Below are positions 1-6,316 of a DNA stretch of 6,316 bases, in pieces. The DNA is taken from positions 1-6,316 of the forward strand of contig JAEXTE010000103.1 of NCBI GenBank assembly GCA_023453655.1. Direction: 5' to 3'. The first letter of the stretch is position 1. The number at the start of each line of letters is the position of its first letter. Under the pieces are notes generated by a model. That model had not been told where the DNA came from. It saw nothing but the letters and a program-made list of their open reading frames with translations, and did no database searches. This DNA comes from Pseudomonadota bacterium (GTDB lineage Bacteria > Pseudomonadota > Gammaproteobacteria > Xanthomonadales > Xanthomonadaceae). Made by a program: the position numbers and the translations under genes.

Positions 1-1140
<1,140 letters not shown>

Positions 1141-1380
1141 GGCCGCCGGCGCGGTCGCCTGCGCGCGATTTCCGTTAGGTGCCGGCTCGCGGCCTGCCTG
1201 TGCTGCGGCTCGTGCGGGCGGCACGTTCGCGCGCTGCCAGCTTGCGGGCATCGCCCGCAGGACGGGCACGGCTGCACCGCTGGCGGGCGCGGTCCATGCC
1301 CTGGCGGATCGCCAGGCGGCGGCTTGCGATCGGATGACCCCGCGGCTACGGTGCGGGCTGCCTCCGACGATCCTGGTGCC
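1141..1380. other. Gene-free spacer with clustered GC hairpins
   Basis: No credible gene is visible in these 240 nt on either strand. Several short stems can be drawn: CGTGC/GCACG at 1211-1225; a 9-bp stem with loop ATC at 1241-1261 (core TGCGGGC/GCCCGCA, one G-U pair); ACCGC/GCGGT at 1276-1293; and a perfect 7-bp stem CCTGGCG-GAT-CGCCAGG at 1300-1316. None is followed by a T-run, so none is a classical intrinsic terminator. The region probably holds the 3' end of the ABC-F transcript and the promoter of the lipoprotein gene, but I cannot place a convincing promoter. At this GC content short stems arise easily by chance. Confidence 0.5.
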
Positions 1381-2067
1381 ATGTCCCACAGACGCCTCGC
1401 CGCCGCCACCGCCTCGACCCTCGCGCTGGCGCTCGCCGCCTGCACCCCGACCGTCGAGGTCGATCTTCCCGCCGCCGACGCCGCCCCGCGGGCCGGAGCC
1501 GCCGATGCGGCGGCCGACGCCGCCGCGACCGCCCCGGCCGATGCCTTCCTCGCCGCCCTCGCCAGCCACTGCGGCCAGGCCTTCGAGGGCCGCATCGTCG
1601 CCAACGAGCCCAGGAGCAGCGAGCCGGACGATTTCGAGGGCAAGCGCCTGGTGATGCACGTGCGCGGCTGCGATGAGCCGGCGAAGCAACTGCTGGTGCC
1701 GTTCCATGTCGGCGAGGACCGCTCGCGGACTTGGGTGCTCACCCGCACCGGGACCGGCTTGCGCCTGAAGCACGACCACCGCCACGAGGACGGCAGCGAG
1801 GACGCGGTGACCATGTACGGCGGCCACACCGCCGGCCCCGGCACGGCCGTGCGCCAGGAGTTCCCGGTGGACGAGGAGTCGATCGCGATGTTCCAGCGCG
1901 AAGGCCTGGACGCCTCGGTCGCCAATACCTGGGCGATGGAGGTCGAGCCCGGCGAGCGCTTCGTCTACGAACTCACCCGCCCGGGTGGCCGCGAGTTCAA
2001 GGTGGCGTTCGACCTGGGCCGCCCGGTCGACCTGCCGCCGCCGCCCTGGGGCAGCGAGGCGCCCTGA
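1381..2067 (+). CDS. Putative lipoprotein of unknown function
   Basis: The 228-residue product starts with a lipoprotein signal peptide: MSHRR basic end, a hydrophobic stretch at about 6-20, then lipobox L18-A19-A20-C21. It is therefore predicted to be exported by Sec, lipidated at C21 and held at the inner or outer membrane facing the periplasm. Residues 31-55 are an Ala/Asp/Pro-rich tether. The folded part, about 56-216, contains C64 and C97 (the only cysteines after C21, a possible disulfide), a segment RSRTWVLTRTGTGLRLKHDHRHEDG at 114-138 that is rich in histidine and acidic residues, and VTMYGG at 143-148. It ends in a proline-rich tail. I recognise similar unnamed secreted proteins in Xanthomonadaceae but no named domain, so no function is proposed. 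The ATG at 1381 was chosen because it places the signal peptide exactly at the N-terminus; the frame is open upstream to about 1324 but those codons would spoil the signal. No good Shine-Dalgarno sequence precedes it. Confidence 0.82.
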   Translation: MSHRRLAAATASTLALALAACTPTVEVDLPAADAAPRAGAADAAADAAATAPADAFLAALASHCGQAFEGRIVANEPRSSEPDDFEGKRLVMHVRGCDEPAKQLLVPFHVGEDRSRTWVLTRTGTGLRLKHDHRHEDGSEDAVTMYGGHTAGPGTAVRQEFPVDEESIAMFQREGLDASVANTWAMEVEPGERFVYELTRPGGREFKVAFDLGRPVDLPPPPWGSEAP

Positions 2068-2097
2068 GCCCGGCCCGGGCTTGAATCCGCGCCGGGC
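2067..2097 (+). terminator. Possible weak terminator hairpin after the lipoprotein gene
   Basis: Immediately at the stop codon, two alternative stems can form: AGCCC (2067-2071) with GGGCT (2077-2081), or GCCCGGC (2068-2074) with GCCGGGC (2091-2097). Only two T residues follow the first stem and none follow the second, so this is weak evidence for termination. It could equally slow transcription or protect the 3' end of the mRNA. Confidence 0.25.
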
Positions 2098-2144
2098 GCC
2101 CCCATCCTGCGCGCCTGGACGAACCACCTCTTCCCGATATCGCC

Positions 2145-2456
2145 ATGCCCATCTACGCGTTCCGCTGCGAGCAGTGCGGCCACAGCTTCGACCGGCTGCA
2201 GAAGCTTTCCGATCCGGATCCGGAGACCTGTCCGTCCTGCAACGCCGCTTCGGTCAAGCGTGCGCTGACCGCGCCGTCGTTCCGCCTGGCCGGCGGCGGC
2301 TGGTACGAGACGGATTTCAAGAAGGATGGCGACAAGAAGCGCAACCTGGCCGGCGGCGACGAGGCCAAGGCGCCCAAGTCCGAACCGTCGTCCACCGACG
2401 CCGCCAAGCCGGCCGCGTCCACGCCCGCCCCGGCGCCGAAGGCCGCCGAAGCCTGA
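2145..2456 (+). CDS. FmdB-family zinc-ribbon protein
   Basis: This 103-residue protein begins MPIYAFRCEQCGHSFD, the hallmark start of the FmdB/CxxC zinc-ribbon family. A single zinc is probably bound by C8, C11, C29 and C32 (two CxxC knuckles 17 residues apart). The conserved segment FRLAGGGWYETDFKK lies at about 46-60. From about 65 onward it is a low-complexity Ala/Pro/Lys/Ser tail, probably disordered. The family is named after a putative regulator of a Methylophilus amidase gene, but its biochemical role is not settled, so I give no symbol. The start is fixed by the family's N-terminus; no Shine-Dalgarno sequence is visible in the 15 bases before it. The gene lies 77 nt after the lipoprotein gene on the same strand and converges with opgB. 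In other proteobacteria such genes often sit close to aspS, as here, but here opgB intervenes. Confidence 0.9.
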   Translation: MPIYAFRCEQCGHSFDRLQKLSDPDPETCPSCNAASVKRALTAPSFRLAGGGWYETDFKKDGDKKRNLAGGDEAKAPKSEPSSTDAAKPAASTPAPAPKAAEA

Positions 2457-2460
2457 ACCC

Positions 2461-2488
2461 GGTCCGGGCGCGCAGCGCGCCCGGGACC
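2461..2488. terminator. GC-rich hairpin between convergent genes, probable shared terminator
   Basis: A long stem can be drawn with one bulged G: GGTCC (2461-2465) pairs with GGACC (2484-2488), then GGGCGC (2466-2471) pairs with GCGCCC (2477-2482), leaving G2483 unpaired and a loop of about five bases. It lies in the 62-nt gap between the stop of the FmdB-family gene (2456) and the stop of opgB (2519), the place where a bidirectional terminator is expected. No T-run follows on either strand, so efficient intrinsic termination is uncertain. Confidence 0.5.
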
Positions 2489-2518
2489 CGCGAACGTTGC
2501 CGTGTCCGCCGCCCGCGC

Positions 2519-4633
2519 TCAGCCGCGCGAGCGCGGCGCCGTGCGCACCATCGCCAGGCTGTCGAGCTCCATGTATTCGGCCCAGTCCAGCCAGGCGCGG
2601 AACTCCAGGTCGGTGATGGTCTCGTCCACGCCGATCTGCAGGCGGATCGGCCCGGTCGGCCGGCGTCCCTCCGGCTGCACCCACTCGCGCGCCACCACGC
2701 GCCCGTCCGAGGCCACCGCCTCGAGCCAGAACGGGTGGGTCGGCCATTCGCGCGGGCGCACGCGCAGCTGGTACTGGCCCGCGACCACTTCGGTTTCATG
2801 GCCCAGCCAGACCGCGCGGCGCGGACGCGGGCGCGGGCCCGGAGCGGCCTCCAGCGGCGCATCCACGCGCACGCCCCGCTGCAGGTCGGCGTCGGCAAAC
2901 AGCCTGCGGTTGTTCTGGCCGTCCACCAGCAGGGCGCACCATTCGCCGCTCAACGCGTCGTCGTCGAAGGCGGTGCAGCGGTCCACGTAGGCGCGCACGT
3001 TGGCCGGGTCGTCGATGCCGAACTGGCGCGGTGCGTCCTCCATCGTGATCGAGCCCAGGGTCCAGTCCGGCTCGTATTCGATCATCACCGGCGGATGCAC
3101 CTGCTGCAGTCCGATGCGGATCTGGCCATCGTCCACCTGCAGCGTGCGGGTATCGCCGCCGGTCCACAGGCTGCGCGCGTAGGCCAGGTACGGGGCGTAC
3201 TCCGCGCCGGACGCGCCCAGCGCCGCCACGCTGGCGCCCGGCGCGGCATCGGGCGCCAGCAGCGAGCGGCCGAAGCCCAGCGCCGTCCGGTCCGGGTCGA
3301 TCAGCGAGAGCAGGGTGGCGCCCGAATCCAGCGTCGTGCCGGGCACCGCCAGCTGCTGGCCCTCGATGCCGGGGCCGAGGAACAGCAGCAGGTTCTCGCG
3401 GCGCATGTCCTTGAGCACGTGGCTCAGGTGGTTGGGCATGGCCAGGTGGTCGGAGGCCAGCACGATCAGGGTGTCGTCGGCGTAGTCGGAGGCGCGGATG
3501 CGCTCGACCAGCTGCGAGATCAGCAGGTCGCTGCACTTGATCGCATGCAGCAGGCCGATGTCGCCCAGCGGGCTCTCGTAGCGCACGTCGCGACAGGCCT
3601 CGGGCAGGTGCCCGGCCGGATGGTGCGTGTCCATGGTCAGCGCGTTGAGCATGAACGGCGCGCCGGCCGCCGACAGCGCCAGGAAGGTGTCGAAGGCATC
3701 CTCGAGCAGCACGTCGTCGTGCAGGCCCCAGTTGGAGAAGTGCCGCGGCTCGATCCCGGCCTGGCGGTAATGGGCCAGGTCGCGGACCTCGTCGTAGCCG
3801 TGCTGTTCCAGGAACCGGCCCTTGGCCGCGAAGTTCGCGTCGGCCCCGCCGAGGAACAGGTTGCGGTAGCCCTGGCCCTTGAGGAAATCGCCCAGGCAGT
3901 GGGCCCCGGGCAGGAAGTCGCTCATCCGCCCCAGGCTGTTCTCGTCGCCGCGCGCGGCGGTCAGCGGGATTCCGCACTGCGAGGTGACCAGGCCGGCGAT
4001 GGTCCAGCCGCCGCCCTCGGGGGAGGCGATGTCGCGGAAATCCAGCCCCTCCTTCACCAGCCGGGCCAGGTGCGGCATCAGGCCCGGGAAGACCGATTCG
4101 TCGAGATAGGTGCGTTCCAGGCTCTCGGCGTAGATCCAGACGATATTGGGACGCCTCGGCAGCTCGCCGCCGGGGACCTGGTACTGGGCCGCCACCCCGT
4201 CCGCGTCGGCCGGGGCGAAGTGGCCGCGCAGCCGCTGCAGGTCGGACCAGAGCGGGCTGGCGAGAAAGGCCAGGGCCAGCGTGGCGGCGAATCCCGCGGA
4301 CACGGCGGGCGTGGAATGGCGCAGGCGGAAGCCCCGCAGGCGTCCGCGCAGCAGTGGCACCAGGGCCAGCGGCAGCAGCGAGAGCAGGGCCAGGCCCAGG
4401 AACCGCGCGATGTCCGCGCCGAAGTCGCCAACGCCGGCGCCCTGCAGGCCGGCCTGGAGGTGGTAGAGGGTGGCGGCATCGATCCCGTTCCCGCTCATCC
4501 GGTCGACCAGCCACCAGACGCTGAGCGCCAGCAGCAGGGCCGACAGCAGGCCCGCCTTGAGCCACGCCAGGCGCGGCGAGGCGACCAAGAGGTAGGCCAG
4601 CAGGAGCAGGGACAGGAGCAGGATCGGCGTCAT
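2519..4633 (-). CDS. opgB: Phosphoglycerol transferase I (OPG glycerophosphotransferase)
   Basis: OpgB (MdoB, EC 2.7.8.20) moves sn-1-phosphoglycerol from phosphatidylglycerol onto osmoregulated periplasmic glucans, giving them negative charge; diacylglycerol is the by-product. The 704-residue protein has about four membrane segments (near 2-19, 25-43, 76-95 and 109-127) and then a periplasmic sulfatase/alkaline-phosphatase-fold domain like LtaS. Likely metal ligands are E170 in YAESLERTYLD, nucleophile T211 in GWTIAGLVTSQCGIPL, and D395-H396 in ASDHLA; DTHHP lies at 335-339. GNGIDAATLYHLQAGLQGAGV-like sequence near 48-68 and YVDRC/GEWC at 549-566 also match E. coli OpgB from memory, which separates it from plain LTA synthases. 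All six cysteines (220, 246, 347, 367, 553, 566) are periplasmic and could form three disulfides. The ATG at 4633 is preferred over a GTG at 4693: it starts directly at the first membrane helix and has an AGGA-type ribosome site. It is somewhat shorter than the E. coli protein. Confidence 0.92.
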   Translation of the reverse strand: MTPILLLSLLLLAYLLVASPRLAWLKAGLLSALLLALSVWWLVDRMSGNGIDAATLYHLQAGLQGAGVGDFGADIARFLGLALLSLLPLALVPLLRGRLRGFRLRHSTPAVSAGFAATLALAFLASPLWSDLQRLRGHFAPADADGVAAQYQVPGGELPRRPNIVWIYAESLERTYLDESVFPGLMPHLARLVKEGLDFRDIASPEGGGWTIAGLVTSQCGIPLTAARGDENSLGRMSDFLPGAHCLGDFLKGQGYRNLFLGGADANFAAKGRFLEQHGYDEVRDLAHYRQAGIEPRHFSNWGLHDDVLLEDAFDTFLALSAAGAPFMLNALTMDTHHPAGHLPEACRDVRYESPLGDIGLLHAIKCSDLLISQLVERIRASDYADDTLIVLASDHLAMPNHLSHVLKDMRRENLLLFLGPGIEGQQLAVPGTTLDSGATLLSLIDPDRTALGFGRSLLAPDAAPGASVAALGASGAEYAPYLAYARSLWTGGDTRTLQVDDGQIRIGLQQVHPPVMIEYEPDWTLGSITMEDAPRQFGIDDPANVRAYVDRCTAFDDDALSGEWCALLVDGQNNRRLFADADLQRGVRVDAPLEAAPGPRPRPRRAVWLGHETEVVAGQYQLRVRPREWPTHPFWLEAVASDGRVVAREWVQPEGRRPTGPIRLQIGVDETITDLEFRAWLDWAEYMELDSLAMVRTAPRSRG

Positions 4634-4644
4634 GCGGATGGGCT

Positions 4645-4649
4645 TCCTC
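4645..4649 (-). promoter_or_regulatory. Ribosome binding site deciding the opgB start
   Basis: Read on the minus strand, GAGGA lies 11 bases before the ATG at 4633. It supports this start over the in-frame GTG 60 bases upstream, which would add a Pro/Arg-rich stretch before the first membrane helix. Confidence 0.55.
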
Positions 4650-4654
4650 GGGCG

Positions 4655-4772
4655 GACGGGGCCGGCTCCCGCATGACGGGGCCAGGCTGACACCTTGCCG
4701 TCATATTGCTGAATCTCCCGTCGACGGCCGCCCTGGGAACCCGATCGCGCCCCGAGCCGTTCACTTTCCGTC
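4655..4772. promoter_or_regulatory. Array of GACGG/CCGTC boxes between divergent opgB and aspS
   Basis: Six copies of a 5-base motif lie in the divergent intergenic region: GACGG at 4655-4659, 4675-4679 and 4723-4727, and its complement CCGTC at 4698-4702, 4718-4722 and 4768-4772. The first two are part of a longer near-repeat, GACGGGGCCGGCT (4655-4667) and GACGGGGCCAGGCT (4675-4688), 20 bp apart. The next two complement-strand copies are also 20 bp apart. Boxes at 4718-4727 form the perfect palindrome CCGTCGACGG, and ATGACGG (4673-4679) with CCGTCAT (4698-4704) form an inverted repeat with an 18-bp gap. An A+T-rich patch (4701-4716) sits inside the array and may hold promoter elements. An operator function is inference only. 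Confidence 0.35.
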
Positions 4773-4793
4773 GCGTCGCGGCGGCCGGCCCCT

Positions 4794-4799
4794 TAAACT
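4794..4799 (+). promoter_or_regulatory. Possible -10 element of an aspS promoter
   Basis: TAAACT, inside CCTTAAACTT, matches four of six consensus -10 positions and is one of the few A+T-rich spots before aspS. Transcription would begin near 4806, giving a leader of about 40 nt. No convincing -35 hexamer lies 16-18 bp upstream, so confidence is low. Confidence 0.3.
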
Positions 4800-4807
4800 T
4801 GGCGGTT

Positions 4808-4824
4808 TGCCGGCACCGCCGGCA
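4808..4824 (+). promoter_or_regulatory. Leader hairpin upstream of aspS
   Basis: TGCCGGC (4808-4814), loop ACC, GCCGGCA (4818-4824) is a perfect 7-bp stem. It ends nine bases before the GGAG ribosome site of aspS, so it would sit in the mRNA leader if transcription starts near 4806. It may tune translation or stabilise the 5' end. It is not a T-box, since that is a far larger structure. Confidence 0.35.
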
Positions 4825-4833
4825 CGACCTTCC

Positions 4834-4837
4834 GGAG
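4834..4837 (+). promoter_or_regulatory. Ribosome binding site of aspS
   Basis: GGAG lies 10 bases before the ATG at 4848 and supports that start, which also matches the conserved MRTHFCG N-terminus of bacterial AspRS. Confidence 0.6.
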
Positions 4838-4847
4838 TTCCCGTTCC

Positions 4848-6316
4848 ATGCGTACCCATTTCTGCGGCCTGATCGACGAGTCGTTGGTCGGGCAGACCGT
4901 GACCCTGTGCGGCTGGGCCGACGTCGCCCGCAACCTGGGGGGCGTCTGCTTCATCGACCTGCGCGACCACGAGGGGATCGTCCAGGTCGTGGCCGAGCCG
5001 TCGGACGCTGCCGGCAACGCCGAAGTGGTGGCCATGGCCGAGAAGGTGGGCTACGAGGACTGCCTGCGCATCACCGGCACCGTGCGCCGCCGCCACTCGG
5101 TCAACGCGAAGATCCGTACCGGGCAGGTGGAAATCGTGGCCGAGCGCATCGAGGTGTTGAACAAGGCCGATCCGCTGCCGTTCCACCACCACGAGAACCC
5201 GGGCGAGGACATCCGCCTCAAGTACCGCTACCTCGACCTGCGCAGTCCCGAGATGCAGCGCAAGATGCGCACCCGCACGAAGCTGGTCAGCGCGCTGCGC
5301 CACTGGCTGGACGCGCGCGGCTTCCAGGACATCGAGACGCCGATCCTGACCAAGGCCACGCCCGAGGGCGCGCGCGACTTCCTGGTCCCGGCGCGCATGC
5401 ACCCGGGCGAGTTCTACGCCCTGCCGCAGTCGCCGCAGCTGTTCAAGCAGATCCTGATGATGGCCGGCTTCGACCGCTACTACCAGATCGCGCGCTGCTT
5501 CCGCGACGAGGCCCTGCGCGCAGACCGCCAGCTGGAATTCACCCAGCTCGACATGGAGTTCGCCTGGGTGTCCGAGCGCGACGTGCAGGACACGGTCGAG
5601 GCGATGATCCGCGACGTGTTCCGCGAGGTCGCCGGCGTCGAACTGGCCGCCGAATTCCCGCGCATGACGTATGCCGAGGCCATGCGCCGCTACGGTTCGG
5701 ACAAGCCCGACCTGCGCATCGCGCTCGAGCTGGTGGACGTGGCCGACCTGGTCAGGGACAGCGGCTTCGCGGTGTTCACCGGCCCGGCCAACGAGGCCGG
5801 CGGCCGCGTCGCGGCGCTGCGCATTCCCGGCGGCGCCTCGCTCTCGCGCAAGCAGATCGACGAATACGCCGCGCACGCCGGCAAGTACGGCGCCAAGGGG
5901 CTGGCCTACATCAAGATCGGCGAGAACGGCGAGGTGACCTCGCCGATCCAGAAGTTCTTCGACGAGGCCGCGTTCGCCGCACTGCTGGCGCACGTGGGCG
6001 CCGGCAACGGCGACATCGTGTTCTTCGGCGCCGGCAGGTATTCGACCGTGAGCGACTTCATGGGCGCGATCCGGCTCAAGGCCGGCAGGGATTTCGGCCT
6101 GGTCGAGGACGGCTGGAAGCCGCTTTGGGTCACCGACTTCCCGATGTTCGAATGGGACGAGGAGGCGCAGCGCTACGTGGCCCTGCACCATCCCTTCACC
6201 GCCCCGGCCGTGGACGACGAGGCCGACCTGCGCGCCAATGCCGCCACGGCGGTGTCGCGCGGCTACGACATGGTGCTCAACGGCAACGAGATCGGCGGCG
6301 GTTCGATCCGCATCCA
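4848..6316 (+). CDS. aspS: Aspartyl-tRNA synthetase (3' end lies right of the window)
   Basis: AspRS is a cytosolic class IIb synthetase that activates aspartate with ATP and attaches it to tRNA-Asp. The window holds 489 complete codons of a protein usually about 590 residues long; the frame stays open to the edge. Residues about 1-105 are the OB-fold anticodon-binding domain. The catalytic core follows: [20 protein letters not shown] at 162-181 carries motif 1 and the flipping loop, QSPQLFK at 194-200 is the aspartate-recognition segment, and [21 protein letters not shown] at 218-238 is motif 2. The bacterial GAD insertion spans roughly 285-410 ([27 protein letters not shown]). HHPFTAP at 447-453 and GGGSIRI at 483-489 precede motif 3, which is outside the window. 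Residue 30 is Leu, as in the E. coli enzyme, suggesting a tRNA-Asp-specific (discriminating) AspRS. The gene is divergent from opgB across 214 nt. No defect is seen in the visible part. Confidence 0.97.
   Translation, partial: MRTHFCGLIDESLVGQTVTLCGWADVARNLGGVCFIDLRDHEGIVQVVAEPSDAAGNAEVVAMAEKVGYEDCLRITGTVRRRHSVNAKIRTGQVEIVAERIEVLNKADPLPFHHHENPGEDIRLKYRYLDLRSPEMQRKMRTRTKLVSALRHWLDARGFQDIETPILTKATPEGARDFLVPARMHPGEFYALPQSPQLFKQILMMAGFDRYYQIARCFRDEALRADRQLEFTQLDMEFAWVSERDVQDTVEAMIRDVFREVAGVELAAEFPRMTYAEAMRRYGSDKPDLRIALELVDVADLVRDSGFAVFTGPANEAGGRVAALRIPGGASLSRKQIDEYAAHAGKYGAKGLAYIKIGENGEVTSPIQKFFDEAAFAALLAHVGAGNGDIVFFGAGRYSTVSDFMGAIRLKAGRDFGLVEDGWKPLWVTDFPMFEWDEEAQRYVALHHPFTAPAVDDEADLRANAATAVSRGYDMVLNGNEIGGGSIRI

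Noticed and set aside
1324..1352. TTGCGA (1324-1329) and TACGGT (1347-1352) with a 17-bp spacer as a promoter for the lipoprotein gene.
   Set aside because: The -10 matches only three of six positions; such pairs are easy to find by chance, so it is not listed as a feature.
2081..2109. TTGAAT at 2081-2086 as a -35 element for the FmdB-family gene.
   Set aside because: No -10-like hexamer is found 16-18 bp downstream.
2796..4565. A 589-codon minus-strand frame overlapping opgB in another reading frame.
   Set aside because: It is Arg/Pro/Gly/Ala-rich shadow sequence; the opgB frame carries every recognised motif.
1985..4690. A 901-codon open frame on the plus strand, across the end of the lipoprotein gene, the FmdB-family gene and all of opgB in antisense.
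   Set aside because: It is low-complexity (Arg, Gly, Ala, Gln rich), shows no domain, and overlaps three genes with clear family matches. High-GC codon use removes stops from the opposite frames.
4634..4693. N-terminal extension of opgB to the GTG at 4693.
   Set aside because: The 20 extra residues are Pro/Arg/Gly-rich and precede a membrane helix; the ATG at 4633 has a better ribosome site and gives the expected family N-terminus.
4761..6191. A 476-codon open frame on the minus strand opposite aspS.
   Set aside because: It is the antisense shadow of a well-conserved AspRS frame; its sequence is His/Val/Leu/Ala/Arg-rich without recognisable motifs.

Overview
The window is GC-rich (around 70% by eye) and looks like ordinary chromosome from a gammaproteobacterium of the Xanthomonadaceae/Lysobacteraceae group (Xanthomonas, Lysobacter, Luteimonas and relatives). 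This rests on base composition, a YheS-type ABC-F protein, an OpgB of about 704 residues (shorter than the 763-residue E. coli form), and the FmdB-type protein lying near aspS. The genus cannot be fixed by reading alone. I see no mobile element, CRISPR array, rRNA, tRNA or prophage gene.

Layout. 1-1140 (+): the C-terminal 379 codons of an ABC-F ribosome-associated ATPase (YheS type), running in from the left edge. 1141-1380: a 240-nt gene-free spacer with several short GC hairpins. 1381-2067 (+): an uncharacterised lipoprotein with a clear lipobox. 2145-2456 (+): a small FmdB-family zinc-ribbon protein. 2461-2488: a strong GC hairpin in the short gap between convergent genes. 2519-4633 (-): opgB, phosphoglycerol transferase I, which decorates osmoregulated periplasmic glucans. 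4634-4847: a divergent control region holding an orderly set of GACGG/CCGTC boxes, an A+T-rich patch and a leader hairpin. 4848-6316 (+): aspS, aspartyl-tRNA synthetase, running off the right edge before its class II motif 3.

Functionally this is a mix of translation genes (ABC-F ATPase, AspRS) and cell-envelope genes (lipoprotein, OpgB). No single pathway joins them. The FmdB-aspS neighbourhood is known from other proteobacteria; here opgB sits between the two on the opposite strand, so FmdB and AspRS cannot share a transcript. The three rightward genes at the left have gaps of 240 and 77 nt and may be separate units.

I do not find a clearly new biological system. The most interesting items are the spaced GACGG boxes between opgB and aspS, the conserved-looking histidine/acidic motif in the unknown lipoprotein, and the position of opgB. 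Several very long open frames opposite or overlapping the real genes are shadows caused by GC-rich codon use.
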